From Desulfuromonas sp. (GTDB taxonomy: Bacteria > Desulfobacterota > Desulfuromonadia > Desulfuromonadales > BM103), in NCBI GenBank assembly GCA_012026975.1, contig VEPG01000095.1, positions 1 to 42,734 on the forward strand: a stretch of DNA of 42,734 nucleotides. The letters run 5' to 3'. Positions 1 through 11,923 of this stretch are shown here, piece after piece. Position 1 is the stretch's first letter; every line of letters starts with the position of its first letter. Both the position numbers and the translations under genes were made by a program. The notes beneath the pieces are model-generated. The model made no database searches. It was not told where the DNA came from and saw only the letters and a list, made by a program, of their open reading frames with translations.

Positions 1-1
1 G

Positions 2-1030
2 GTCGGCAGTGGTAGTCTCGGCAAGCAGACGGCGGTGGCAGCTTTCTCGCTTTTCCTAGCCTACGAATGTGTCTATCTGCCGCGCGAGCGCTGGTGCCTG
101 CTGCGTTGGTGGAAACCGTTGATCGGCATTGCGGTGCTTGGCGCGCTCGGCATGGGTTGGTGGTTGTTCTTCGGCCAGGGCGGAGAGAAATATCTCAGCG
201 GCATCCGGGCGGTTCTCTCCTTCAAGGCCAACTGTCTCGATGTTTCGCAGATGACGGTCAATGCGTTCAGTCGCACGATCCTGAAGGCGTGGCTGTTCAT
301 GGCGGCCAAGTGGGTCTTGCCGGTCGGCCTCGCAGCGGAATATATCGTCACGGTTCCCCCGGGTTGGTTTGACCCTTGGGTTCTTGGCGGCCTTGCCCTT
401 GCCGGCGGCTGGCTGACGGCAATGATCCTGCTGCTCCGCAAACGGTCGCCGCTGCTCTTCCCGGTGGCCTGGGTCGGCCTGTTCTTTCTGCCCACGTCCA
501 ATATCTGGCCGCTGGCCTACCTGGCGGCTGACCGCTACCTCTATGCGCCGACGGTCGGCGTCGCAATCCTCGTGGCGGTCGTTCTGGTCCGGCTGTTTGC
601 GGCGCAGCCGAAGGCTGCCTGGGCAGCGGCAGGGGGGGGGCTCATCGTGCTGGCCATGCTGACCTGGCGGCAGAACGAGGTGTGGCGCACGCCTGAAACC
701 CTGTGGGTGCATGCCGTCGAGGTCAATCCGACCTCTGGTTTTGCCTTGAGCAACGTCGGAACCATTGAATACTATAAGGGGAACCTGGCAAAGGCCTATG
801 AATTCTATTCAAGGGCCGTTGACAACAACCCTTTGAATCCCGCAGCTCAGCACAACATGGGGATGGTTTTCGAGAAAATCGGCGACAAGCCGCGCATGTT
901 CCAGTTTTACAGAAACTTTCTGCTGCTCAAGCATCCGGAGTGGCAAAAGGATCAGGAAGCTCTCGAATTACGTCTGGTCAGGGAATACGGGGCGCGCTTT
1001 GTCGGCGGGCAGTTCGTTTTCGACAAATGA
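2..1030 (+). CDS. TMTC-like membrane GT-C glycosyltransferase with C-terminal TPRs (5' end outside window)
   Basis: The reading frame is open to the first base of the window, so the N-terminus lies upstream; 342 residues are visible. Several hydrophobic membrane segments are followed by the motif ADRYLY and then two TPR-like units near the C-terminus (FALSNVGTIEYYKGNLAKAY; AAQHNMGMVFEKIGD). This layout matches bacterial relatives of the eukaryotic TMTC O-mannosyltransferases (GT-C fold, lipid-linked sugar donor). It is a tandem paralogue of the next gene: both share a WF-DPWVLGGLA segment and a WRQNE or WHQSG stretch before the TPRs. Its stop overlaps the next start (ATGA), so the two are translationally coupled. 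Enzymatic activity is inferred from family resemblance only, because the catalytic N-terminal loop is not visible here. Confidence 0.75.
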   Translation, partial: VGSGSLGKQTAVAAFSLFLAYECVYLPRERWCLLRWWKPLIGIAVLGALGMGWWLFFGQGGEKYLSGIRAVLSFKANCLDVSQMTVNAFSRTILKAWLFMAAKWVLPVGLAAEYIVTVPPGWFDPWVLGGLALAGGWLTAMILLLRKRSPLLFPVAWVGLFFLPTSNIWPLAYLAADRYLYAPTVGVAILVAVVLVRLFAAQPKAAWAAAGGGLIVLAMLTWRQNEVWRTPETLWVHAVEVNPTSGFALSNVGTIEYYKGNLAKAYEFYSRAVDNNPLNPAAQHNMGMVFEKIGDKPRMFQFYRNFLLLKHPEWQKDQEALELRLVREYGARFVGGQFVFDK

Positions 1031-2523
1031 GCCGGATCGCTTTCCCTCAAGCCTTTCTGCTTTGCCTGGTTGTAACCGCCGCGCTGTATGCGCGCACCTT
1101 CGGCTTCGACTGGACCTATGACGACTTCATGGTCATTGTCGATAATTCCGATGTCCTGTCCTGGAAGAACTTCCTCGCCGACAGCTATCCGGGAAGGCCG
1201 CTGCGCGAGCTGACCTACCTGTTCGATCATGCCCTGTTCGGCATGAGTCCCGCTGGGTGGCGCATCCAGCAGTTGCTCTGGCATGCGCTCTGCGCTTCGC
1301 TACTCTTTGAACTTTGCCGCACGCTGTCTGGACAAGCCCGTATCGGGGCCTTTGCCGCACTGGTCTTTCTTCTCCATCCGCTGCAGGTGGAAGTGGTGGC
1401 CAATATCTCCCACCGCAAGGACAGCCTGGTGCTGGCTTTCTGTCTGCTGGCCCTGTTGGCCTGGATTCGCAGCTTCGCCGGGTTCCGCCCCGGTTGGTGG
1501 CGTGCCGGGGCCGTGCTGGCCTTGGGAATGGCGTTGTTGGCCAAGGAAAATGCCATTGTTCTGCCGTTGCTATGGCTGCTCTACGAATGGCAGTTTGTCC
1601 CCGCGGAGAAACGCTTTCTGCTCAAGCTGCCCAAGGCGGCGATTGCCTATCCCCTGGGAACGGTCGTTGTTGTAGGTGTCTGGTGCTGGCAGCAAGGGGG
1701 CGTTGCTTATTGCCGGACCTATGCCGGGCATCTGCTGGGAAAACTCGAATACTTCGGGCCGGCGCAGCTCGACACCTATCTGCGGGCGATGTTCAAGTCC
1801 TGGGCGTTCATGGCGGTTCGCCTGGTCTGGCCGGCCGACCTGGCAGTGGAATATCTCTATCCGGTGCCAGGGTCCTGGTTTGACCCGTGGGTGCTTGGCG
1901 GATTGGCCTTCATCACCGGCATGTTGGCATTGCTAGTTCATGGTCTGCACTGCGGCCGCCCCTGGCAGGCATTCTGGAGCGGGTGGCTGATCGCCTTCTG
2001 GCTGCCCACCAGCAATCTCTGGCCGATGGTCTATCCGGCTGCCGACCGCTATCTCTATCCGTTCATTGCCGGGGTTGCGGCATTGACTGCCTGGTGGCTG
2101 CATAATCTGGCGCGCCGCGACGGCGCATACCTTGCCATCGCATTGGGGATCTGCCTGCCGCTGGCGGTCGTCAGCTGGCATCAATCCGGGTTCTGGCAAA
2201 ACGATGACGTCCTGCACCGTCACGCCCTCGATGTCAGCCCGCAATCTTCCTTTCTCAACAACGAGCTCGGCAAGATCGCCGAGAAGCGGGGGGATGATCC
2301 GGCGGCCATGGCCTATTTCAGGGCAGCCCTCGAGCGCAACCCGCGCAATGCCGCGGCCCACTACAACCTCGGCCAGGCTCTCGAACGCAACGGATTCCTC
2401 CCCATGGCGCTTGAACATTACCGGGAGTTCCTTCGTGACGATACCCCGGCCTATCGGGAAGCTGCCGGAGCGTTGGCCGAGAGACTGCGTCGGCAGCATG
2501 GTCTGAACGTGAAGAGTCAATGA
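1027..2523 (+). CDS. TMTC-like membrane GT-C glycosyltransferase with TPR repeats
   Basis: 498 residues. I place the start at 1027, where ATG overlaps the previous stop, rather than at upstream in-frame codons inside the preceding gene. The first predicted helix is followed by an acidic loop motif (DWTYDD), which suits the catalytic first loop of GT-C enzymes. Family motifs follow in order: HPLQVEVV, an HRKD motif, AKENA, and ADRYLYP near residue 340. Two TPR units sit at the C-terminus (about residues 410-480). TMTC-type enzymes move mannose from a polyprenol-phosphate carrier to protein. The DPM1-like synthase two genes downstream (3263) could supply that donor. The sugar and acceptor are unknown. 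Stop and next start overlap (ATGATG). Confidence 0.8.
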   Translation: MSRIAFPQAFLLCLVVTAALYARTFGFDWTYDDFMVIVDNSDVLSWKNFLADSYPGRPLRELTYLFDHALFGMSPAGWRIQQLLWHALCASLLFELCRTLSGQARIGAFAALVFLLHPLQVEVVANISHRKDSLVLAFCLLALLAWIRSFAGFRPGWWRAGAVLALGMALLAKENAIVLPLLWLLYEWQFVPAEKRFLLKLPKAAIAYPLGTVVVVGVWCWQQGGVAYCRTYAGHLLGKLEYFGPAQLDTYLRAMFKSWAFMAVRLVWPADLAVEYLYPVPGSWFDPWVLGGLAFITGMLALLVHGLHCGRPWQAFWSGWLIAFWLPTSNLWPMVYPAADRYLYPFIAGVAALTAWWLHNLARRDGAYLAIALGICLPLAVVSWHQSGFWQNDDVLHRHALDVSPQSSFLNNELGKIAEKRGDDPAAMAYFRAALERNPRNAAAHYNLGQALERNGFLPMALEHYREFLRDDTPAYREAAGALAERLRRQHGLNVKSQ

Positions 2524-3266
2524 TGACTTTGCTTCCCGGCGAAACCATCACCAACCTGAAGTTCGGCGGCGTGCAAATTATCCAGCCGAAAAGCGGCTAC
2601 CGTTTCTCCCTCGACCCGCTGCTCCTCTGTGCGTTCGCGGAGATCCCCGCCAGGGCCAAAGTCGCCGATCTCGGCACCGGTAGCGGGGTGATTCCGCTGC
2701 TGTTGGCCAAGGCAGGGAAAGGGCAGGAATTCATCGGCATCGAACTGCAGGCGGAACTGGCCGGGCGCGCCGGCCGCAGCGTGGCGTTGAACGGTTTGGA
2801 AGACCATATCCGCATTGTCCGTGCCGATCTGCGTGACCTGCCGGAAGCGTTGGTCGCCGGCAGTTTCGATGCGGTGGTGAGCAATCCCCCCTATCGCCGG
2901 CCAACATCCGGCAGGGTGGCTCCGGGCGCGGAACGCGGCGCGGCGCGCCACGAACTGGCCGGGGGGCTGACCGACTTTCTGCGTTCGGCGGCGTTTCTTC
3001 TGAACAACGGCGGGCGTTTTTGCATCATCTACCTTGCCGAGCGAATGGCGGAACTGCTCGATGAGATGCGCACCTTTCGCCTGGAACCGAAACGGTTGCG
3101 GACGGTGCATTCGCGGGCGGGAGAGCCGGCGAAGTTGGGCCTGGTCGAGGGACGCAAGAACGCCAGGGGGGGATTGACTGTTGCGGCGCCACTGATCATC
3201 TACGCCGGACAGGGGCGCACGTACACACCCGAGGTTGCAGCGACGTACGGCAGGTTGACTTTATGA
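2520..3266 (+). CDS. trmN6: tRNA1(Val) (adenine-37-N6)-methyltransferase-like protein (TrmN6/YfiC family)
   Basis: 248 residues; class I SAM-dependent methyltransferase. The SAM-binding loop is at about residues 49-56 (VADLGTGSG) and the N6-adenine methyltransferase signature NPPY at about 122-125. The N-terminal GYRFSLDPLLL segment is typical of the YfiC/TrmN6 group, which modifies A37 of tRNA1(Val). The start is one of two adjacent ATG codons (2520 or 2523), with GAAGAG just upstream. It lies between the membrane glycosyltransferase genes and the GT2 gene with 4-base overlaps on both sides. This looks like a co-transcribed passenger rather than a functional partner. The exact RNA substrate cannot be told from sequence. 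Confidence 0.8.
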   Translation: MMTLLPGETITNLKFGGVQIIQPKSGYRFSLDPLLLCAFAEIPARAKVADLGTGSGVIPLLLAKAGKGQEFIGIELQAELAGRAGRSVALNGLEDHIRIVRADLRDLPEALVAGSFDAVVSNPPYRRPTSGRVAPGAERGAARHELAGGLTDFLRSAAFLLNNGGRFCIIYLAERMAELLDEMRTFRLEPKRLRTVHSRAGEPAKLGLVEGRKNARGGLTVAAPLIIYAGQGRTYTPEVAATYGRLTL

Positions 3267-4240
3267 AGGGGCGGACAATGACGCCAGATCAAAAACATAC
3301 CTTGTCGGTACTAGTGCCGGTCTACAATGAGGAACAGGCCGTTCGCCCGTTTTTAGAGCGGCTTGTGCCGATTCTCGCCGAACTCGGTTGTCACTATGAA
3401 ATACTGTTCATCGATGATGGCAGTCAGGATGCGACCTGCGCGATCATCAGGTTGATGCGTGAACAAAATCCGTGCATCAAACTGATCAAGTTGTCCCGCA
3501 ACTTCGGCAAAGAGCGGGCGCTGTCGGCCGGGCTCGATTACTGTACGGGTGATGCGGTGATCCCGATAGATGTTGACCTTCAGGACCCTCCCGAGCTGAT
3601 AGGGGAATTCATCTCCAAGTGGCGGGAAGGTTATGCCGTCGTCTACGGAGTACGTCGGAATCGCGACAGTGACAGCTTCCTGAAGCGGATAACCGCCAGC
3701 TTGTTCTATCGGCTGTTCAACACTCTGAGTGATATCCAGATGCCGCGCAACGCCGGCGACTTTCGCCTGATCGACCGGAGGGTCGTCGAGGTTCTCAAAA
3801 CATTTCCGGAACGCAACCGCTTCATGAAGGGGCTGTTCACCTGGGTCGGCTTCCGCCAGGTCGGTGTTCCGTACACGCGGCCGCCGCGGCTGCACGGCAA
3901 GACCAGCTGGAATTACTGGAGGCTGTGGAATTTTGCCCTTGACGGGATCACGGGGTTTACCACTCTGCCGCTGCGTCTATGTGGATATTTCGGCTTGCTG
4001 GTGGCAGCCTTGGCTTTTATCTACTCTTTTTTACTGATCATACGCACGCTCATGCTTGGCATCGATGTGCCGGGCTACGCGTCGCTGATGGTGGTGGTCC
4101 TCTTCCTGGGCGGAGTCCAGATGTTCACCTTCGGAATTTTTGGCGAGTATCTGGGGCGGCTCTACATGGAAGCCAAGCAGCGTCCTGTTTATCTGGTCGA
4201 AGAAACCTCCGGGTTCGATTCCGCGGTTGAGGTAGAATGA
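3263..4240 (+). CDS. Polyprenyl-phosphate sugar synthase, GT2 family (DPM1/GtrB-like)
   Basis: 325 residues. An N-terminal GT-A domain begins with LSVLVPVYNEE and carries a DVDLQDPPELI motif that binds metal and nucleotide-sugar in the DPM1/GtrB/ArnC group. Two hydrophobic C-terminal segments (about residues 230-300) anchor it in the inner membrane. Such enzymes transfer mannose, glucose or related sugars from a nucleotide donor to undecaprenyl phosphate. Placed behind two TMTC-like GT-C genes, it is the natural donor-making partner. ATG 3263 overlaps the previous stop; an alternative ATG at 3278 has a better ribosome-binding site (AAGGGG, six bases away) and may be the true start. It ends the plus-strand operon. 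Confidence 0.85.
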   Translation: MKGRTMTPDQKHTLSVLVPVYNEEQAVRPFLERLVPILAELGCHYEILFIDDGSQDATCAIIRLMREQNPCIKLIKLSRNFGKERALSAGLDYCTGDAVIPIDVDLQDPPELIGEFISKWREGYAVVYGVRRNRDSDSFLKRITASLFYRLFNTLSDIQMPRNAGDFRLIDRRVVEVLKTFPERNRFMKGLFTWVGFRQVGVPYTRPPRLHGKTSWNYWRLWNFALDGITGFTTLPLRLCGYFGLLVAALAFIYSFLLIIRTLMLGIDVPGYASLMVVVLFLGGVQMFTFGIFGEYLGRLYMEAKQRPVYLVEETSGFDSAVEVE

Positions 4241-4257
4241 TGAAGTTGCCAGTACAT

Positions 4258-4767
4258 TTAGTGTTCTGGGTTGCTTCTTGCCTTCATCAGTCTCGCCTGC
4301 TTCACCAACAGTGATTCCATATCCCGTCGCAGTTCCTCGTCGGTTATCCCTGCCAACAAGGTTTTTAACTCGGCGCTCTCCGCGGACGTCAAGGTCACGT
4401 TGCGCCAAACGGGAACGGGTGCCTTGACGGCAGCAGGCGCCTGGGCCGTCACCTTGCCGCGCTTGAGGAAGATCTCGCGCAGGGGCGCATCGCCCAGGCG
4501 GGCGTTGAGCTTGGCCAGAATTTGCGGCTTGAGCAGCTGCAGCTGCTGCATCCAGGTCGGCTGGTCGACGCAGACTTCCAGGATGCCGTCGCGGATTTTC
4601 TCCGGCTTGGTCCGGGCGGCGATCTGCGGCCCGACCACCTCGTCCCAGATGACCAATGCCTGGTACTGCCGCAGGCGCTCGTCGAGGCCCCACCCGGCGA
4701 GCAGGCCGGAGAGGAGGTCGCCGGCCCGGGTGGCCTTGCGCATGCGCGGCCGGCGGGGTCGGCTCAT
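4258..4767 (-). CDS. dciA: DciA/DUF721 family protein (replicative helicase loader type)
   Basis: 169 residues from ATG 4767, which overlaps the stop of the upstream gene (ATGA). An Arg/Lys-rich N-terminus is followed by the DUF721 pattern: LSGLLAGWGLDERL, then WDEVVGPQIAARTKP and LEVCVDQPTWMQQL. DUF721/DciA proteins act in loading DnaB in bacteria that lack DnaC; this is family knowledge, not seen here. It forms a two-gene unit with the small membrane protein upstream and converges on the GT2 gene with a 17-base gap, in which I see no convincing terminator. Confidence 0.8.
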   Translation of the reverse strand: MSRPRRPRMRKATRAGDLLSGLLAGWGLDERLRQYQALVIWDEVVGPQIAARTKPEKIRDGILEVCVDQPTWMQQLQLLKPQILAKLNARLGDAPLREIFLKRGKVTAQAPAAVKAPVPVWRNVTLTSAESAELKTLLAGITDEELRRDMESLLVKQARLMKARSNPEH

Positions 4768-5051
4768 TTGCGTCTCCGCCGCCGGGCCCGGCCGCCAAAC
4801 CATTGTCCGGCGACTGCCAGCCCCAGAGTAAACGGGATGACCCGCCAGCCGACGCCGTTGACCACGCGCAAGGCGACGATGAACGGGATCGACAGGTGGA
4901 TGAAGACGAACCAGCGCACGGAGAAGCGAGGGGCCCCTTCGCGCAGGTAGCCGAGCGGGATGTTGCTGAACAGCGCAAAGCAGAGTATGCCGATCAGGGC
5001 GGGGTCGAGCAGGTTGGGCAAGGCGGAGCCTTTCTTGATGATATCCTTCAC
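4764..5051 (-). CDS. Small membrane protein of unknown function
   Basis: 95 residues from GTG 5051. Two to three hydrophobic stretches (PALIGILCFALF; WFVFIHLSIPFIVAL; GLAVAGQWF) and a very basic tail ending in a run of arginines suggest an inner-membrane protein with a cytoplasmic C-terminus. A TTG at codon 11 (position 5021), preceded by AAAGG at good spacing, may be the real start, since a possible -10 element abuts the GTG. Translationally coupled to dciA by an ATGA overlap. I do not recognise the family. Confidence 0.65.
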   Translation of the reverse strand: MKDIIKKGSALPNLLDPALIGILCFALFSNIPLGYLREGAPRFSVRWFVFIHLSIPFIVALRVVNGVGWRVIPFTLGLAVAGQWFGGRARRRRRK

Positions 5052-5079
5052 TTTAGACAGCGTATCCGCTGCTTGTCAA
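5052..5079 (-). promoter_or_regulatory. Possible sigma-70 promoter for the membrane protein-dciA pair
   Basis: On the minus strand, TTGACA (5079-5074) is followed after 16 bases by TCTAAA (5057-5052). The -35 is perfect; the -10 matches four of six. It ends directly against the GTG at 5051, so if this promoter is used, translation probably begins at the in-frame TTG near 5021. Confidence 0.35.
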
Positions 5080-5122
5080 CGGACAGGTTGACATCTCTGT
5101 TGAACTGTTGAATGGTTGAATT

Positions 5123-5881
5123 GTGCCTCTCACCATCTCCCAAGCCATCATCCTGCGCCATGTCGATTATGGCGAGGCCGACCGGATCGTTACTGTTCTG
5201 ACCCCCGATCACGGCCGGCTGAAAGGGTTTGCCCGTGGCGCGCGCAAAAGCCGCAAGCGCTTCGGCCCGGCGCTGGAGCCGTTTGCCGAGGTGCGCCTGC
5301 ACTGGGCGTCGAGGTCGGGAGGGGAGTTGGTCAGCCTGCGCGAGGCGGAACTGGTCAATCTGCGCATGGGGTTGCGCCGCGACCTGGAAACCCTGGCGCT
5401 GGCCGGTTACGGCTGTGAACTGATCGAGGCGCTGTACGATGAAGCCGTCGGTTTTGCCGAGGCGTTCGGTTTGCTGCGAGCGTTTCTCGATCATCTCGAC
5501 AGGACCGGCGCGGCGCGCGAAACCAAGCTGCTGCTGGAGCTGCGCCTGCTGGCACTGGCGGGGATCGTCCCGCACCTGCAGCACTGCGCCGAGTGCCACG
5601 GAATGCTCCCCGACGGGCCGGTCGGCTTTGCCGCCAGTCGCGGCGGCAGCCTCTGTCCGGCCTGCGGCGGCGGAGCGGCCTCGCTCAAGGTCGATCGTCT
5701 GACCTTGGGGAGCCTCGGCCGGCTGCTGCAGACGCCCGCCGAGCGGTTTGCCGATATCCACCTGTCGCCGCGCACTTTGCGGGAAGGCAGCGCCCTGCTG
5801 GACGATGCTCTGCGCGGATATTTGTCAAAACCGCTGAAGAGCGCGGCGTTTCTGGGTGAGTTGGGAGGCGGTTCCGGGTAG
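5123..5881 (+). CDS. recO: DNA repair protein RecO
   Basis: 252 residues from GTG 5123; no clear ribosome-binding site. The N-terminal OB-fold begins with the typical AIILRHVDYGEADRIVTVL and a GARKSRKRFG loop. A C4 zinc site follows (C-x2-C around residues 156-159 and C-x2-C around 178-181). RecO mediates loading of RecA onto SSB-coated ssDNA with RecR in the RecF pathway. The stop codon TAG (5879-5881) is the first part of a palindromic repeat, so the last few residues (GGGSG) may have been changed by that insertion. It precedes glyQ-glyS. Confidence 0.92.
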   Translation: MPLTISQAIILRHVDYGEADRIVTVLTPDHGRLKGFARGARKSRKRFGPALEPFAEVRLHWASRSGGELVSLREAELVNLRMGLRRDLETLALAGYGCELIEALYDEAVGFAEAFGLLRAFLDHLDRTGAARETKLLLELRLLALAGIVPHLQHCAECHGMLPDGPVGFAASRGGSLCPACGGGAASLKVDRLTLGSLGRLLQTPAERFADIHLSPRTLREGSALLDDALRGYLSKPLKSAAFLGELGGGSG

Positions 5882-5924
5882 GGGCGGACTGCGTCCGCCC
5901 TGGGCGCATGCAATGCGCCCCTAC
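5878..5924. repeat. Palindromic repeat, GTAGGGGCG family, copy 1
   Basis: Two hairpins side by side, GGGCGGAC-tgc-GTCCGCCC and GGGCGCA-tgcaa-TGCGCCC, bordered by GTAGG on the left and CCTAC on the right. A second member with the same ends lies at 42175-42202. It supplies the recO stop codon. REP-like, with no mobility gene nearby. Confidence 0.75.
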
Positions 5925-5969
5925 ATTTGCTCGCAAGGATCAGACCTCTCGGATTTCCCTGTCTATTCC

Positions 5970-5998
5970 TTGACACAAATCGCCCCGGCCGCTAATAT
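5970..5998 (+). promoter_or_regulatory. Strong sigma-70 promoter for glyQ-glyS
   Basis: TTGACA (5970-5975), a 17-base spacer and TAATAT (5993-5998): a perfect -35 and a five-of-six -10 at optimal spacing. Transcription would start near 6005, giving a leader of about 90 bases before the glyQ GTG at 6097. I saw no T-box in the leader. Confidence 0.8.
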
Positions 5999-6096
5999 GC
6001 GAACCCTGCAATTTGTATACAGTATCCATGTTTCAGGCTCCCTGAAGCCGCTTCAGCCAGAGTAAATTTCACTGGGCATCAGGCCCGGGAGGCATT

Positions 6097-6966
<870 letters not shown>

Positions 6967-6970
6967 GGCT

Positions 6971-7035
6971 TTCACCGCAGAGGACGCGGAGAACGCAGAG
7001 CAATTTTTTGTTTTCTCTGCGCCCTCGGCGGTAAA
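6971..7035. repeat. Palindromic repeat, TTCACCGCAGAG family, copy 1 (between glyQ and glyS)
   Basis: The left arm starts TTCACCGCAGAGGACGC and ends ACGCAGAG (7000); the right arm is CTCTGCGCCCTCGGCGGTAAA (7015-7035, one base over twenty, pairing imperfectly). The loop is T-rich. A second copy lies between thiG and thiH (24961-25033). It may stabilise or attenuate the glyQ-glyS transcript. Confidence 0.8.
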
Positions 7036-7055
7036 GAAGAATTTGGAGTTTTTCG

Positions 7056-9122
7056 ATGGCCAAAGAGTTATTCCTAGAAATAGGCACCGAAGAGATCCCC
7101 GCCGGCTTCCTGCCGAAGGCCATGGCCGACATGGAAGCGCTGATCCGCAAGGAGTTTGAGTCCGCGCGGGTTGAATTCGGCACGGTCCGCACCTTCGCCA
7201 CGCCGCGTCGGCTGGCGCTGGCCGTCGGTGCTGTCGCCGAACAGCAGCCGACGCTGCAGGTCAAGGCCATGGGCCCGGCCAGGCAGCATGCCTTCGATGC
7301 CGCCGGCAACCCGACCAAAGCCGCGGAAGGGTTTGCCCGCGGCCAGGGCGTGGCGGTCGGTGAACTGAAGATCGTCGCCACCGACAAGGGGGAATACCTC
7401 TGCGCCGAGAAGGAAGAGGCCGGACGGCCGACTCTTGAGTTGCTGCGCGAGATCCTGCCGCGCCTGATCAACGGGATCTCCTTCAAGAAGTCGATGCGTT
7501 GGAAGGATCTGGACGTACGCTTCGCCCGCCCGGTGCACTGGATCGTCGCCCAGTTCGGCGGCGAGGTGGTGCCGCTCACCTTCGGGGAGTTGACCAGCGG
7601 CAACGTCTCGCGCGGGCACCGCTTCATGGCGCCCCAGCCGTTCGCGGTCAACGGTTGCGATGACTGGATGCAAAAGTGTCGCGAGCACTTCGTCATGGCC
7701 GATCAGAACGAGCGCAAGGAGACGATCCGTCGCCAGGTCGAGGAAGCGGCCCGGGCCGCCGGCGGCCGGGTCCGCATGGACGACGCGCTGCTTAATGAGG
7801 TCACCTACCTGGTCGAAGACCCGACCCCGCTGTGCGGCACCTTCGAGGAGCGTTTCCTGGCCCTACCGCGCGAACTGCTGGTCACCACCATGCGCAAGAA
7901 CCAGCGCTACTTCACGGTCGAAGGCGCGGATGGCCGGCTGCTCAACAAGTTCATCACCGTCGCCAACACCCGTCCCGAAGATCCGGATGTCGTCATCAGA
8001 GGGAACGGCCGGGTGATCCGGGCCCGTTTTTCCGACGCCATGTTCTTCTGGGAAGAGGATCGCAAGGCGAAGCTGGAGACGCGCCTCGACGCTCTGAAAA
8101 ACGTGATCTATCAGGCGAAACTCGGCACCAGCTTCGAGAAGGTCGAGCGCTTCACCGCCCTGGCCAGAGGGCTGGCGGCACGCTTCGAGCCGGTGGCGTC
8201 GGAGTTGACCGAACGGGCGGCGCGACTGGCCAAATGCGATCTCGAAACCAAGATGGTTTACGAGTTCCCCGAACTGCAGGGGATCATGGGCCGCGAGTAT
8301 GCCCGCCTGGAAGGGGAACCGCCGCGCGTGGTCCAGGCGATCTTCGAACACTATCTGCCGGTCGAGGCCGGCGGCGCATTGCCCCAGGACAACGTCGGAG
8401 CCTTCGTCTCGGTGGCTGACAAGATCGATACCGTCTGCGGCTGTTTCGGCGTCGGCCTGATCCCGACCGGCTCCGCCGACCCCTATGCCCTGCGGCGCAG
8501 TGCCATCGGCATCCTCAATATCCTGCTCGAGCGCGGCTACCGGCAATCGATCCCGGAACTGGTCGAGCGCAGCCTGGAACTGCTGGCGGCGAAGCTGACC
8601 CGGCCCCGCGACCAGGTGCAGGGAGAAGTGGTCGAGTTCATTCGCCTGCGCCTGGTGAACATGCTGACCCAGCGCGGCTTCCCGGCCGATGTGGTCGAGG
8701 CGGTGCTGGCGGCGCGTTTCGATGACCCGCTCGACGCTGTGGCCCGTATCGAAGCGCTGGCCAATCTCAAGGTCCAGGCCGGGTTCGAGCCGCTGGCGGT
8801 GGCCTTCAAGCGCGTCGGCAACATCATCAAGGGCGGGGTGGACACCCCTCTGCGCAGTGAGCTGTTCGAAGCTGACTGCGAGCGCACGCTGGCTGACGCC
8901 GTGGCCCAGGCCCGGGCCGCGGTGGCCGCGGCGGTGGCTGCCGGCGACTATGCCGCGGCGCTGCAATCGATTGCTGCCCTGCGGATCCCGGTCGATGCCT
9001 TCTTCGAGGGGGTCATGGTCATGGCGGAAAAACCGGAGGTTCGGACCAACCGCCTCGCCCTGCTCACGGAGGTGGGACGATTGTTCGACGGGATCGCCGA
9101 TTTCGCGAAAATCAATGCATGA
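7056..9122 (+). CDS. glyS: Glycine--tRNA ligase beta subunit
   Basis: 688 residues from ATG 7056, with TTTGGAG upstream. The N-terminus KELFLEIGTEEIPAGFLPKA is diagnostic of GlyS. The central region has EFPELQGIMGREYA and GLIPTGSADPYALRR, and the C-terminus carries the anticodon-binding (DALR-like) domain with FFEGVMVMAEKPEVRTNRLALL. The beta subunit recognises tRNA(Gly) and completes the alpha2beta2 enzyme. Length is normal for the family. A rho-independent terminator follows (9162-9195), closing the recO/glyQ/glyS unit before ppdK. Confidence 0.97.
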   Translation: MAKELFLEIGTEEIPAGFLPKAMADMEALIRKEFESARVEFGTVRTFATPRRLALAVGAVAEQQPTLQVKAMGPARQHAFDAAGNPTKAAEGFARGQGVAVGELKIVATDKGEYLCAEKEEAGRPTLELLREILPRLINGISFKKSMRWKDLDVRFARPVHWIVAQFGGEVVPLTFGELTSGNVSRGHRFMAPQPFAVNGCDDWMQKCREHFVMADQNERKETIRRQVEEAARAAGGRVRMDDALLNEVTYLVEDPTPLCGTFEERFLALPRELLVTTMRKNQRYFTVEGADGRLLNKFITVANTRPEDPDVVIRGNGRVIRARFSDAMFFWEEDRKAKLETRLDALKNVIYQAKLGTSFEKVERFTALARGLAARFEPVASELTERAARLAKCDLETKMVYEFPELQGIMGREYARLEGEPPRVVQAIFEHYLPVEAGGALPQDNVGAFVSVADKIDTVCGCFGVGLIPTGSADPYALRRSAIGILNILLERGYRQSIPELVERSLELLAAKLTRPRDQVQGEVVEFIRLRLVNMLTQRGFPADVVEAVLAARFDDPLDAVARIEALANLKVQAGFEPLAVAFKRVGNIIKGGVDTPLRSELFEADCERTLADAVAQARAAVAAAVAAGDYAAALQSIAALRIPVDAFFEGVMVMAEKPEVRTNRLALLTEVGRLFDGIADFAKINA

Positions 9123-9161
9123 GACACACGCTGACAAGATCACTCGAAAATCAGCTTCCGC

Positions 9162-9195
9162 AGCCGCTTGGATAACTCTAAGCGGCTGTTTTATT
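9162..9195 (+). terminator. Rho-independent terminator after glyS
   Basis: AGCCGCTT (9162-9169), a ten-base loop and AAGCGGCT (9180-9187) form a perfect 8-bp stem followed by GTTTTATTT. Confidence 0.85.
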
Positions 9196-9254
9196 TAGAC
9201 TAAACCAATCCGCATGGTTCTCCAGCGGGAGTGAAAAAACAGGAGGAAGAGACG

Positions 9255-11918
<2,664 letters not shown>

Positions 11919-11923
11919 CCGGT

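Noticed and set aside
5589-5603. CxxCH (CAECH) motif suggesting a c-type heme site
   Set aside because: It is half of the RecO zinc site and RecO is cytoplasmic. I found no convincing heme-binding motif in the secreted proteins of the envelope cluster.
5882-6096. T-box or other riboswitch in the glyQ leader
   Set aside because: No T-box consensus or glycine-riboswitch signature is seen; only a REP-like repeat and a sigma-70 promoter.
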